From: Elmis aenea
Taxonomy: Eukaryota; Arthropoda; Insecta; Coleoptera; Elmidae
Direction of reading: 5' to 3'
DNA length: 64,000 bases
Assembly (NCBI GenBank): GCA_947652605.1
Contig: OX393578.1
Location: 60,209,415 to 60,273,414 of the forward strand
Part shown: in pieces, positions 1 through 12,782 of the stretch
Layout: each line of letters begins with the position of its first letter
Position numbering within the stretch: the first letter of the stretch is position 1
The notes under the pieces: generated by a model
Databases searched by the model: none
What the model was told of the DNA's origin: nothing
The model's input: the letters and a program-made list of their open reading frames with translations, nothing else
Position numbers and translations under genes: made by a program

Positions 1-834
1 TGTTAAAAAAGAGACCTGTTGTCAACTATAAGCTTAACTCCAAAAATTTATTAGATTTTTGCAGGGTTTGGTCTTGATTTGTGAGAATATTACTTGAATT
101 GGTACTGCAGTTGAAAATTTTTCTTGGTGAAGTCTGTGTGTTGCTTTAGACGTTTCAAAACAAACATTTTGCCAACACGTCCTTGCATTATCCTTAACAT
201 TTACATCATCTCACCAACACACTACAAATCCTGCACTTAGGTACTTGCAGGGGTCCATTATAAATAGTATTCTGCAGTGCTATTAATAACTCCATCTAGT
301 CAGCTGTGTCTGAATACATGCGCGGCACACTATGTTAAACTGCATCGCCCAGCAGGAGTGACCTACTTCCGTATTTTTAACACTTTTTCAACGCAAGATG
401 TGCTTCCGTTTGTTGCTACAGTTGTTTTTAGCGTACGTTTTTCATTTCAAATGCACTGCAGTAGAGAAAATATTTATAAGCTTGGAACAATCGCTGCACT
501 GAAATAAATTCTACAAAATTTTAGTCGGTCTAATCGTGGAATTGTTTTGGTTTTTTTTATTAATTTTACACGTGTTTGAGTAGACGATTCTGCTTGACCC
601 AGTTTTGTTTTCTAGTTTTATCTATAATAATCTAGGAGGTATTTTCGTTTTGGTGTTGAAATTTCGAGATTAAAATACACAACAGAAACAAGGCTTTTAT
701 CAATTTCATTATCATGATCACCAAGTTTGGTGTGACTATTTGATGAAACGGAACTTTTTTGCTTATGTAACAAGACTATCACGATGACTTGTGCGATTAT
801 TTCGCTAAAGAACTTTTAAAGAACCTCTCTAAAA

Positions 835-900
835 CAGGGGTTTCCAGTCCGCATGCCAATTTTTTAAAATTTTCACATTGATTTTGGAAAATATGAGAAT
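835..900 (+). repeat. hAT-type terminal sequence, solo
   Basis: A CAGGGGTTTCC start is followed by a stretch (GTCCGCATGCCAATT) closely matching 44011-44075, where the same sequence lies beside a hAT transposase remnant. I infer a solo or deleted end of the same hAT family. No partner end or target duplication was found. Confidence 0.4.
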
Positions 901-3593
901 GAAGCTTCGGCAGAAACTATAAAAATCAACTGATATAACACAAAGTGACCGCCAGATGGATTTCTGGTCAAAAAGAAGAATGGTTTGCGACGATTTCATA
1001 AAGGAGATGCATTTTTAGACTTAATTATAACAATTGACAAACTTGAATACAATATTTTATCCCTGAATTAACACACTGGAGCAAATGATCAAAATCAACG
1101 AATCAGTTATTCAAAGAGTAGTACACAACACTCTAAACCTATTTAATTTGGATATAAAAATAAATTAAAAGCACACGAATTTTTCATGCTCAAAAAATGA
1201 TTAATTACAGCTCATTATTCTAATTTTCACACACATGTGCAACAAATGGAACTAGTTCACACATAGGAGTCTTTGTTTTATAATTATTGTTACAAAATAA
1301 TAAAACAAACACATTAAAATATGTAAATAAACTTCGAGCTGTGATATATTATACATCTGAAGACGTATTAAGATATTTTTCATTACAGGTAAACTTGTGC
1401 TTAATATATTTTGTAAATAAAGCAATAATTATTCTTCTACCAACTTGTGCAGTTATTTATTTGATAAAACGTATTCCTGCAATCTGCAATCCATGAAGAT
1501 AATGTCAAATGAATAGTTTTGGGAAGTTACAAGTTTAGTTCAAAATTGACCAGTTCTAAGAAAAAAGATAATTTTTAATAAATGATTTATTTGTTTATTT
1601 CTAAGCCCCTTCGGTTATCTTAGTAATTAATAAGTTATATTCATTAAATTGATTAATAAGCTTACACATAATTTCTTGAATGTATGTTATGATGAACAGA
1701 GAAATAAGTCCAAATCTTCATTAACTTCTAATCGTTTTGAAAACATGCAATTTTGCAAACAAATTTAATTTTACGTTTGGTTCTTTTTATTAAAGAAACA
1801 GTAAAGTATTTTTAAACTTAATCTTCAAAGTATTTTAAAAATTGCTTTTAGTGTTGTATAAGCGACTTCAAACACGTGAAAATTCTTTGATTTCTAAAAT
1901 GATGTGGTTTTGCTATTTAAGTATAATTAACAAAATCGGCAAAAACTTTAATTAACTATGCGATCGTCAGCTTTTTTTTGCTGTGTTGACATATTGCTAA
2001 GACAGCAATAAAAAATTATTTTAAGTGTGTTAACATTCTTAGTAAATCTTATATTTTGCTGTGTCAGTTAAATGTGTGATGCATTAAATGTAAAAAAAGC
2101 TTTACAAACAATTTTGTTTTTGTTTGTAAATGCAGCAAGTGATGAGCTTAAAAAAAAAGTTTGAAATACAAATAAATTACATTATTATCTATCTTAAAGC
2201 TATTTAAAAGACTTCTAATCTATTTGCCAGTCGTTCATTTATCTTTTTTTTTTTTATGTAAAATTTTTTGGCCCTAAAATTTTAAATTTGTAATTTAGTA
2301 AATCGTTTTTTAAATATTAACAAATAATTACACACCCGTAGGTATTTATTATTTTTTCGATCGTTTTTTGTTAAACAACTATTTTTATGCAATGTTTAAC
2401 GAAATATATTTAAATTAATTTGGGGCATATCAATGAATTTGTTGACATTTTGAATATAATCTGGGCTAAGCCTTTTTTGGTGGTTGTCAAAATTTATTGA
2501 ATAAGAACTGCATTAACATATAATTAAAAGTCTTTGAATACAAAAAAAAAATTTAAATTTGAGCTTGCACGAGTATAAACAATTACAATAATCAAAGTAT
2601 TAAAGTGTTAAAGTAATAAAGTCATATTTGTTGCTATGTTCAGCTAAGTCAAGACCTTGCGCTAGAGATTTTAGACAAAAAACATAAACAATAATAACAA
2701 TTTTACCAGATAAATGAAGAAAACACGGGGTATTCTTACATCATGCGTCTTGGCAACAAATAATCAGATACGAATTAATGTTTCCATTAGCATGTGGATA
2801 ATGATACACAAATACATACATCAATAAAGTTATATCTAAGTCATTTTAAGGGCAAAAAAATTATTCCATGCGTAATCTAGTTGGTCATGTGCGTAGTTGT
2901 TATATTTAAAATAAAATCCGTAATCTCTCTGACATAAACATGGTCTCATCGACAAATGAAGCTCTTTAGATATGGCATTTGTTTCCTAATTTTTTTTAAA
3001 CAATATTTTATAAACACAAGTGGCATTGGACAGACAGTGGAGATAGCGTTTAAGGTTTGTTTGTAAAGTGTAAGTAGATTGTTTAAATGGATTCGACTTT
3101 CTTTCAAAAACTAACCGCAAAAAATTTATAGCATTGATAGTTGAGTACAATCTATAAACAATTTATTATGAGTATTTTATATGACAATTTTATTCAATTA
3201 AAATACATTTTCATTGGTACAATTTGGTGACAAGTAGCAGAAATTAAGTTTTAAATTAATTGGCGTCGGCTGCACGGTAGCGCCAACCTTACTAATAAAA
3301 AAAAATACGAAAGATGATGATTTGAAAAAATATTAACAGATGCGGGAAAGGTCTTCGAAGCAATGCCTGATTTTGAATAAGATTAGGAGTAATCATCTTG
3401 TTCTGATTAATCGGTACGTACCTCTTGTACATTTCGGTGTCACAAGGATAGGTACTATTTTTATAAATATAATTATGTTTTTGGGGATATACCCGCGTTA
3501 TAATTTGTTCATTTGCTGATCGACGCGACGTTTAGGTAAATTCCCAAAAAAAAATTACACGACAAAGTAAAGAGGGGGGCTATTGTCTTTGCC

Positions 3594-3630
3594 CAGGGGT
3601 GGCCGATACCCTTGCGCTTGAATACCTTAA
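3594..3630 (+). repeat. possible hAT terminal sequence
   Basis: It begins CAGGGGTGGCC, the common start of hAT terminal inverted repeats. No matching second end is visible nearby, so this is only a motif-level call. Confidence 0.2.
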
Positions 3631-4094
3631 ACAAGGCAAATCCCCTGATTATATGGAACAAGTAGATAGGTATCTGATGTTGCCCATCCATAACACAAAA
3701 CGTTTAAACAAAACCATTTTGATATCATTATTAATCTAATGTGCTTAAAGTTGGTGCACATACTCTGTCATTATAAATATCTTCTAAAGTAAAGATTTAA
3801 GAACTTATAAAAGTCAGCATAATAATCTGCTTCACATCTCAAGGACGATTTGCGGTAGTCAAATTATTCAAAATGATTACAATTGAAACCAAATTGAGTC
3901 AACTTTGTTAGGAAGCGCATTTCCAATGACTTGTAGATATTTAAATTGTGATATTAACCTAAAACCAAAACATTACGATTTGAATGCGCTATGCTGTAAG
4001 ACATTGGGAATTACCAGCGAATTTCCAGCCCAATTTTAGAGTAGTATGCAGAAATGACATTTTTAAAAAAGATCGAAGGATGATTTAGAATAGC

Positions 4095-4262
4095 CCAATG
4101 CAGAAATTAAAATAGATGAGCTAGAAATTTACGATCTGGAAGAGATTATAGAGGAGCATAAAGAACAAATTTACAGAATGAAACAACAAAGAACTTCAAA
4201 GATGACAAGAGAGTATAAGACGAAAGGAAATAGAGAAATGGGATGTCCTATGAAGAAATGGA
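4095..4262 (+). pseudogene. possible LINE C-terminal fragment
   Basis: The plus frame reads through about 55 codons rich in Glu and Lys, ending in Gly-Cys-Pro-Met-Lys-Lys-Trp-Lys. This resembles the GRPxKxW box that closes the reverse-transcriptase ORF of the other LINEs in this window. It is short and degenerate, so the call is weak; chance coding is the alternative. Confidence 0.3.
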
Positions 4263-6129
4263 AATAAGTGTGATGTGAAGAAGAATTTAAGTATGTAAGT
4301 ATCATCAAGACATATTGCTGGTTGGCTAAAGTAGTAGGTGCAGTAAAAAATATAGTTGTTAAAACAAGAGCATAATTAACGTTCTGCAAATGTTTTTTTA
4401 TGATAAAAAAAATCATAATTGGCGCTACAATCATTTAAAAAAAGGCGTAAAAAAATATTGTGGTCGTTTCTACGTTAATTAAAATTATAACATTTAGACC
4501 ACTTGACCTGTCACCGAACCATCTCACCGTATCAGAAATACACCAATTTATTCTTTTTATGTTCAATTTTAATTACGTAACTAAGCTTAAATTAAAATGT
4601 ATGTCACATTCGTTCCTTTTTAAACTTCTTTCTGGCGATAACCCCACAATCGCACCATAAATCTGGAATTAAACTAAATATAACGTGGTATCATCGTACG
4701 CCCTTGGCTTTCTAGCATTTTTTGGTTTTATCGCGTTTAACATACAAAAATTTATCTAAATCCCGCATAATATTTGAAAAAAAACGTGATTTATATATTT
4801 TTGTTATACATTTGATGTCGCGTAACCTTGGTGGAATTTATTTGATATGGAAACCTAATCGCGTCTACGCGGGGCCGTTTTGAGATTTTTCCAGACCGCG
4901 TTCGCCCTTATTTTTGGACGCTCTGAACAATAGCGCACAAAAACTATTTAAATTCGTTAAATTTCGTCCTCTTTTTCCTTCGCACTGAGGGATATTATCA
5001 AACAAAAACAATTAAAATGTACATAATTTTTTGCCACTCTTACTTAAACAACAGCTGATAGCAATGTGTTGCATTCCAGGAACAAAAATAATTTACTTTT
5101 ACCCTGCAAATTCCATCGCGTTATTCCTGGGGTTTGATCAGGGACCTCGCGCGCGCCCAACCGACTTGCCAACTTGCGGGGGAAAAAAGTTATTTTATAG
5201 GAATATAAATACGAATATTTTTACACTCTACTACATTTTTCCATTGGCGTGAAACCTACCTATATCAGATTATTAGAGATGATAAATATAAATAATTTGG
5301 GCTGAATATAGCTGGCACTGCATCTCTCATGATTACGCCGAAGACTGTGCCAAATATTGAAGCTGCCACATTTAGTTCCTGATGAGCTACGACAGTCAAT
5401 TTTTATTAAAGTTTATGCTAGATGATGCAGAACAATTTCATTACAATTTAATTTCAACGAGATAAGCAATAAATAAAAAATCATAGCACTTTAATTAAAT
5501 ATAAAAGCGAAATATGTTCAGTTTCATTGTAACATTTAATTTGCCAAGTGTATTCGCCAAATAGGAACAAAATTATCACACTGCAACTTTTATTTCATCC
5601 CAAACATTTGAAAAAATCTTATAGAAAAACAAAATGAATTAAATGTAAATTATTGGAAATACTCTGAAATAAGTTTGGGCCGTCGACGGAAAATTTTGAT
5701 TTTCGTGGCTAACTGGATCCACTAAGAATTTGCCATCGTATCATCACGAGTGTTATTTTAGAAACGTCGTTCAGTTTTTTCTAAACTTTGTGTTATGGAG
5801 TAGTTTGGTTAGAAACTGTTACTAAAGTCCCTGAAACGAGTTAACAAACAGATACGGAGCATAATACTAGGCGATAAAAGTGCAAATGATCCACAACGTA
5901 AATACAATCAATCCATTATCAAGATGCTCATGTAAGAATTTTCATTGACAATTTTTTTTAAGTATTTTATGACAAGTGCTATTAAAACACAAGGTTGCAA
6001 TCGTTCAAATACTGCTCCTGTCGATGTGAAATATCTTATCATAATGAATGAATGAAATGTGTATCATCCAAGCTAACCAACGTTTCTGCTTACTGGAGTA
6101 ATACAAGTGACTTAAAAATTGTGCCTTAA

Positions 6130-6460
6130 AACCAAATATTATTTATTTATTTAGTCATGAGTATTACTGTTGAGTTGTCTTGTGCTAGCTTTTTTTTTGT
6201 CATTCCATTTAATGTTTCTATCCGTTGCTGTTTTTTTTAACTTCGTCTTGCCAGGTTTTTCTTGGTCTACCTCTTTTGTTTTTTCCCTGTGTAATTGAAG
6301 AAAGACTCAGGCGAAAGTAGAAACAACTATGGGAGAAACCCTAGCAGGATTCAAAACAGCAAGATGAACCCAAAATCGGGTCCTTGTGATGAGACAAATA
6401 CCCGATAAAATACTTAACACTAGTAACAAGCTCTTGGTATGTGCAATAGACTAAGAGTAA
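6130..6460 (-). mobile_element. LINE copy, 5'-inverted (twin-primed)
   Basis: 6130-6295 read on the minus strand encodes the C-terminal box of the same LINE family as 16480-17550 (GKNKRGRPRKTW, then DRNIKW) and ends in a TAAATAAATAAATA tail. Directly abutting it, 6296-6455 encodes on the plus strand an earlier part of reverse transcriptase (ETLAGFKTAR, then a region ending LLVCAID). A 3' end joined to an inverted upstream segment is the known signature of twin priming during LINE insertion. Both parts carry stops, so the copy is dead. Confidence 0.6.
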
Positions 6461-7085
6461 GCCTTCGATTGTACATTACAAAGAGAAGAAATATGAAAGA
6501 CGATGGAAAAAGGGGAGTTATTCATTTAAAATATCCAAGCAACGGTTCACAGAGTGATTATTTAATATGTCGATCGAATAATCCGAGAAATGTTTGATTG
6601 CAAAATATGTTACAGTCATTTAATTTCTGCAGCAATTAAATATAATCATCTTCTACATAAAATTGGAAAGTAACGAGTCTTACATAATTTACATTTTCTG
6701 GAATTGTAAATAATATTTTGTTTGCTTTTACATATTAGTACTTATACAATTTTTTGTGTATGGATCATTGCATAACTGTGTCAAATAAGAATTTAGTGAT
6801 ATTTTGACCAAATAAACATATGCTTGAATTAATTTAGAGAAAAATTTATGTAATGTTATTATTTAATTAAAATTCGCCTATCATTTGGCGTAATTTTTTT
6901 TTGGAAGAAATGCTGGATTATTTTTCAGACTTGCCTCTTCGTCAATAGAAATCCTCAGTGAAGAGATAGATAAGATTGCCACGGACGAATAGACAAGGAT
7001 CTCAAAACAGGTCTAGCATTCCTATTATAGATTCTTTAAAAAAGGTTTTATTAACATTTATTTATCTAAAAAAAATACTTTTTAA

Positions 7086-7540
7086 AGAAAATCGATTTTT
7101 TTGTCGAAAAAAGTGCAGACTACTTTTGTACTTTTTCGATTTTTCACGAAAAATTAAAAATCATTTTTTAAGTATAATAATCCTTAATTTGGCCATAAAT
7201 AACGTGCATAAGAAGTTTTAAGCCATTTGCTTTAGTTTAAAGAAAATCGATTTTTTTGTAGAAAAAAGTGCAAAGACTATATAGCCTTTGTACTTTTTCG
7301 ATTTTTCACGAAAAATTAAAAATCATTTTTTAAGTATAATAATCCTTAATTTGGCCATAAATAACGTGTATAAGAAGTTGTAAGTCATTTGCTTTAGTTT
7401 AAAGAAAATCGATTTTTTTGTAGAAAAAAGTGCAAAGACTATAGCCTTTGTACTTTTTCGATTTTTCACGAAAAATTAAAAGTCATTTTTTAAGTATAAT
7501 AATCCTTAATTTGGCCATAAATAACGTGTATAAGAAGTTT
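7086..7540. repeat. Three-copy tandem repeat, about 140-162 bp
   Basis: Three copies start at 7086, 7239 and 7401 with AAAGAAAATCGATTTTTTTG. Each contains an imperfect palindrome (GAAAAAAGTGCAAAG facing CTTTGTACTTTTTCG) and ends in ...GGCCATAAATAACGTG. The third copy stops at 7540, where a LINE fragment begins. Confidence 0.75.
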
Positions 7541-7715
7541 CCATTTTTTGTGCTGCTTCTGCCATTCTGATTGTGATCTCTCCTAGTTCTTTCTTGCCAG
7601 TATAGCTACATCATCGGCGTTACTTATGAGTTGGTGACTTTTGTTTAGAATTGTTTCCTCTCTGTTCAGTCTCCCGTCTCTTACTATTTTATTTGGTAAT
7701 TTGGTTATTAACACA
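7541..7715 (-). pseudogene. LINE reverse-transcriptase fragment
   Basis: The minus strand encodes LNREETILNKSHQLI, then NADDVAILARK, the (Y/F)ADD catalytic region of a non-LTR reverse transcriptase (the usual Tyr is Asn here), and after a frameshift a RMAEAAQK-like stretch. It is a short dead fragment next to the tandem repeat 7086-7540. Confidence 0.55.
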
Positions 7716-8559
7716 ATTAAAAATTAATTATCTTTTTTCGATGGATCTATTGTCAAGACTCACGTATCTTTGTCAGTTGCAGTTATGTTTATTGTTATTT
7801 TTATATTTATTTAAAAATGTATAATCATTAATCAAATAAATAAGACTACAATTAATGAAGCAACAAAAGTCTTAAGACTGGTGGTAATTTTCAGTGATAT
7901 TTAACTTAAATTATTGTTTATATTAATTAGCAATTAATGATTAGATTATACTAAGACAAATCCCATTTTAAATGAGCTCTGCTTAGATGTCAACCTTCGG
8001 TTAAAAAGATGCTGTATTTTTAATTATTATAAGTCTAGACACATGCTCGATCAAAATCCATGAAAAGATAAACTCCTTGCGATAAAATGGGCAGTTCATT
8101 TAATTTAATTTTGACAATAAACATTACAAGGTTAGCTTAATACGTCGTTACAAACTCATAGAATTAGAATGCGATACATTAGCTTGCATTAAATATAGCA
8201 TTAGTATATATAAATATAGTGCATACAAAATGGAAAATTTGTAAAGTTTTGGAGAGTATTTGAACATGTTGATTTACGCAGCCTCGTCAGTTTATTTTTA
8301 CCTTAAGTTTAGAAGCGGGTTTTAAATACTTTGGCTTGCAAAAATTAAATACAATAGCAAATTTGAAGAAGATCTAAATACGGGGATAGCTGCAGCGACG
8401 AAATTTTTTAATTAAACTGCTTTTTAAATATGAATTAAAAACAGAGATAAAAAATAAGAATGAGGAAATGAAATGGACACACTAAATGTAAAAATACTAA
8501 AATTAAGAGAAACCAGGTGGCCAGCACAAGAAGAAAAAGGAAGAAGTGCCCTCATATTC

Positions 8560-8825
8560 TCATGAAAAATGAAAGAAGTATAAGGAAGAGGAGAATGGAT
8601 AGGACATACGTTAGGGAACGAGCATTACCAAAGAAGCTCTGAGATGGTAAGCAACAGAGAAAATACGTAGAGAAAGGTCCGCCAATACGTGGACAAGAAT
8701 AACTGACGAAGAACTAAGAACAGCAGGAAAAATGTGAAAGGAAGTAAATCAACTGTACAAGAATAAGCAAAAATGGAAGAGCTATGTGGACACACTATGC
8801 TCCGAATGGAAATAAAAGGAATGTA
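8560..8825 (+). pseudogene. LINE 3' ORF fragment
   Basis: With frameshifts, the plus strand reads GEWIGHTLG, then ELRTAGKMWKEVNQLYKNKQ and KWKSYVDTLCSEWK. This is the C-terminal domain after reverse transcriptase in a common class of insect non-LTR elements. Only the end of the element is present and it is not functional. Confidence 0.5.
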
Positions 8826-9530
8826 TATGTATATAAACTGATAAATAAATCGAATAAATAATCAATTATCCATCAGCTATTAGTCTAATTTCCTTTTTAA
8901 TAAAATTGATGCTGTTTTGTTAGACTTAAACAACAATAATAAATAATCTTTTCCAGAAGAAAAAAAACCTTTCAGTTAAAAACAATAATTACTTTATATT
9001 AAATTGTACAAAACAATTTAATTAACAATTAATTCCATGTAATGACGAAACGGTAAACAAACAGCAAAAAGCCCAGTGCATTTACAGTTAAATTCGATCA
9101 ACTCAAACCGATCTCGGCTTGAAAAAGTAACTTTTACGCGCACGTGTTAAAATAACGTAGGCGTACGCACAGGCAAAAGCGAAAGTGAAACCAAAAAAAT
9201 GAAAGTCATGCGTTAAGTTCGCATGAAAATGTACGAAAAGTTTATTACAATGGGATAGTGAGAGTGTGGGAACAAAGAAACTTCGACTCTATGGCGGCGT
9301 ATACTGGAGCCGATTCAGGAGTACTCGATTGTTGAGGAAGTGCGCACTGGTAATGGGCCTTTTAATTTTATAAGACCAGAATTTTAAAATCACTGTGAAC
9401 TGTAATTATTCAAAGTACCGTTGAGCAGAGAGTGCAGGTTGGACTGGTGGTAAAATAGTTTTGATCACGCGTTTGATGATTTGTTTTTTCAGTAAAACCG
9501 CTAATGATGCAAAAAACTATTGAAAAACTG
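8826..9530. other. Gene-less stretch with a CpG-rich patch
   Basis: The first part is AT-rich with nothing recognised. About 9110-9370 is clearly richer in G+C and CpG than its surroundings and contains a short ATG-started frame near 9290 that stops after 14 codons, followed by a GTAATG donor-like sequence at 9351. It could be a regulatory patch or a non-coding first exon of an unseen gene; I cannot decide. Confidence 0.25.
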
Positions 9531-9534
9531 TATG

Positions 9535-10400
9535 AATTTAAATCCTGAAATTTAAGGATGAGTTTATAACAGAACAAGAGCTCAGACAAGGCAATATTAT
9601 AAGCCCTACTTTATTCAATCTAATGATGGACACGTTATCAATGAAGCTAGGTAAAAAAATAGAGTTGGAATTTGGATATAGAAATTTATCGAAATACTGA
9701 ATATGCGTAAGCATCTGGCAATTTTCGCAAAATCTAAACAAGATTTACAAGCAAACTTGGAAGGATGAAACAGGGCTCTGGAAAAGAAATACATGAAAAT
9801 ATATGAAGAGAAGACTAAGGGTAATATCAAGAGAAAAAAAAATAACATAACGATAAACGACCAAATGATAGAATAAGTGGAAGATTTTAAGTAGCTGGGA
9901 AGTGTATTTGAAGCAAAAGTGAGGCAGGATATAGAAATCAACGAAAGGATCCAAGTGGCAACAAAAATATACGGAAGTACAAACAACAGTTTTATTGGGA
10001 AAAGATATATCAAAAGGGGCAAAAATCAAAGTTTTCAAAGCGGTACACAGGCCTGTACTTACCTTTGGTTCCTAAACATGGGTACCAACAAAGAAACAGA
10101 ACAGCAGAATACTGGCTACAGTAATGGGATACCTGAGGCGAGTGAAGGGTGAAATCAGAAGAGACAGAATCAGAAACTAAGACATGAGAGAGGAATTAGA
10201 AGTTGAACCAGTGTTAATAGTAATTGAGCAACGCTAATGAAAATGGTTCGGTCACGAAGGTAGGATGTCGGAAAATAGACAGGTAAAGGAGGTTTGGGAG
10301 GCAAGGACGATACCGAAGAGAGGAAGAGGAAAACCTAAGACAAAATGGAAGGAGGCTATCAAAATAAATTCTAGAGTACAAAGGACTTACTATACAAACG
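9535..10400 (+). pseudogene. LINE reverse-transcriptase pseudogene
   Basis: Broken plus-strand frames carry in order the RT motif 'ELRQGNIISPTLFNLMMD', a decayed catalytic region reading LAIFAKSKQDLQ, a LGSVFE segment followed by RQDIEINERI, and the C-terminal GRGKPKTKWKEAIK box near 10318-10355. Order and spacing fit the second half of a non-LTR retrotransposon ORF2. Several stops and frameshifts make it inactive. A different repeat (10410-10502) and another LINE fragment follow immediately. Confidence 0.7.
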
Positions 10401-10409
10401 AGACGTTTG

Positions 10410-10502
10410 AGGATTTTTTTTTTTATGAAAGACCCCCCTTGATTTTCGATAAGGAATCACCTCCTGAATTTTTTTGCAATACTTAAGAAACACCCTGTAT
10501 AC
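10410..10502. repeat. Dispersed repeat ending CACCCTGTATA, copy 1
   Basis: The sequence GATAAGGAATCACCTCC...CTTAAGAAACACCCTGTATAC closely resembles 36195-36297. Such ends are common in insect MITE-like repeats. It sits exactly between two LINE fragments. Confidence 0.45.
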
Positions 10503-10905
10503 AAAGCTGAGGTGTAGACCATGTCTAAATATTTAAAAGAGAAAGTAAGTGCAATGGTGATAAACTTCTGGAGAAGGTCTTACCCACTGACGATTATGGA
10601 TAAAGTAAGAAACGAAGCCATCTTGGAAAAAGTAAATGCAGTAAAGAGCCTGTCCTAAGTAACTTAATAACAACGACTGATTTGGTACGGTCTTCCAGAA
10701 TACCTGCACATCTAATTCCACATCAAACACTAACATGGATTTTATCTAGAAGAAGAAAATGGGCAAGACCGAAATGGGGATGGATAGATGAGGTAAAAAT
10801 AGCAATGGATAAAAGGAACTTAAAGGATAATGACTGGAAGGATAGGAAGAAATGTCGTTTACGACGCGGTAGACGGAGCTAGCTGTATGAAAAATTGCCT
10901 CATTT
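10503..10905 (+). pseudogene. LINE 3' fragment, same family as 19480-19850
   Basis: DNA from the CATGTCTAAATATTTA start through the Arg/Lys-rich end (ILSRRRKWARPK, later NDWKDRKKCRL) matches the fragment at 19480-19850 over most of its length. It encodes the post-RT C-terminal domain with stops and frameshifts. This is a truncated non-LTR copy. Confidence 0.6.
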
Positions 10906-11661
10906 GTATAAAAATTAAGTACATAAAAAAAAATTATCAAAATTTAAGGCCCAATAAAATTTCTTAGTAAAAAAAATTGTCACGATGTTTACCTATAAAC
11001 TAACAAAGCGGACTGATAAAAATGACAACGTGTTAACTTTGCCAATCGATTACCTTTACAAAACACATAATTCTTATGTCCAACTTAAAAAAATGCATAC
11101 TGATATAGCGTATTCCCATTAATCTAAATGCATAATTTTTCTTTACGCGTCAGCACGCGTTTCATAAATAAAAAGCAACATAAATTACTAGATATTATTT
11201 GAGTAACTAGCATTTCTTGTGCAATTAGAAAATAGGCATCATTAATAAACGGAAAAATGACGTTAACCTGAATGCAGACTTTTTCAGAATAAAAATGACG
11301 TGGAATATTCAAAAAACATTGATCAATTTTTTAGTAAGGTGAATATTCAGTCCCTCAAAATTTATGTCACATTAAATTAAAATTTACATTGAATACTCAT
11401 GCAAATGTTTTTTTGGTTGCTTTTCTTCAAAATTTTAATTATTCAATAAATCATTTTTAGAGTTGTTTGGGAAATATTACGCATGATTAAAGTGCCCTTA
11501 TTTTAAGAGTTTAAAAAACTAAACTAGAGAAAACGACATTTTACATTGAGCAAAATTTGTATAGGTATTCTAAACATTTTTTAAACTTTTTTTAAATTCT
11601 TAAAACAAGGGCACTTTTGGATGTTAAAATTACTTTTGATTTTTTAAATTTTAATCAATGA

Positions 11662-11944
11662 TTTTTGATTTTTTAATAAAAGAATGTGACTATTTATACA
11701 TACAGTATGTATGAATAACTGGCTATTTATACATACAATAAACTTATTTCTAAGGCCCAACTTTCCATTTATATATATTTTTTACATTAGGTTAAAGGTT
11801 ACGTAGGAGTTTTTTTTTAAGAAAAACGATTTCTTAGTTTCATTGCTTTACCTCAATTATTTAAAAAAAAATATTGTATAAATAGTCAATTATTTATACA
11901 TACTGTATGTATAAATAGTCACATCCTTAATAAAAATCAAATTT
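11662..11944. mobile_element. Palindromic MITE
   Basis: The two ends mirror each other: GTGACTATTTATACATACAG at 11686 faces its near-perfect complement ending GTATGTATAAATAGTCAC at 11922. AT-rich outer arms (GATTTTTTAATAAAA / TTAATAAAAATC) extend the match. The interior contains no coding sequence. Target duplication is unclear because the flanks are AT-rich. Confidence 0.6.
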
Positions 11945-12586
11945 TTCCCAACTCTGATTTTTAACCCAGTTTGTTTATATTACATCAAAATGCTCCAATT
12001 TTCACCTGCTTAAACCAACAATTTCTAGAGTGCATATCAAACAATTTATATACAACATTATTTTTACAAGTAAACAGCTACTAGTTTACTGAAATTTGCC
12101 GAAATGGACGTAAGTACATGTACGTGTAACATAAGCCAATCGCATTATAAAAGAACACATGACAGCCGTAATCATAGCCTGCTACGCAGAACGATTAAAT
12201 TATTACTTTAATTGTAGTATTTGATTTATAAATGCGTAAAAGCTGTGACAGTTTAACAGTACGATAAAAAATAAAAATGAGGTCGTTGTTTACAATAGTT
12301 TCCATCAAAAACATAAAATTTCGTAAATACCTTGATCTTCAAGGTTTAGTGATAAGTTATCACAACTATCGTTTTTATAATGATTAGATAGTTACAATTT
12401 AGGCTCGGAGTATGGTTTTTAAGCTACTATGAGTTCCCAAATTAGCTACAAATGTTCTATTTTTATATTCGTATCTTTACTTAGAATTCATACAAAGTCC
12501 ATGTAATATTAATGTAATAAAAAGTAGAGACAACTATTAAACAAGAAATCTTTAAAAATTGGTCTCTTTGTACAAATAGCTAGTAG

Positions 12587-12782
12587 CATGAGCGTCCGCA
12601 GACGGGGGAAGGGGCAAACGGGGCGCTTGCCCCCCCCCCCCCCCGGGATCCAGTAAAAATTAAATATGTGAAAGTAGTTGTGAAAACAAATCATAAGAAT
12701 TAAAAAATTAAATTAAAATGTATGTATATTATTATTTGTCTCTATGCTTTGCCCCCTGAAAATTTTTCTGCGGACGCCCATG
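12587..12782. mobile_element. hAT-like MITE with 8-bp target duplication
   Basis: Terminal repeats CATGAGCGTCCGCAGA and TCTGCGGACGCCCATG bound 196 bp with a C homopolymer inside. The flanks GCTAGTAG (12579-12586) and GCGAGTAG (12783-12790) match at 7 of 8 bases, an 8-bp target duplication as made by hAT transposases. A second copy in reverse orientation lies at 41202-41379. Confidence 0.65.

Larger units (their letters stand above)
1..6129. other. AT-rich gene-poor region
   Basis: No gene is supported here. The longest open frames (for example 277-507 and 4171-4434) have no recognisable domain, no codon pattern and no splice context. Two hAT-type ends and one weak LINE shard inside it are listed separately. 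The rest is AT-rich sequence with long A and T runs in which I see nothing. Confidence 0.5.

Noticed and set aside
277..507. 76-codon plus-strand frame
   Set aside because: No ATG start, no domain, no splice context.
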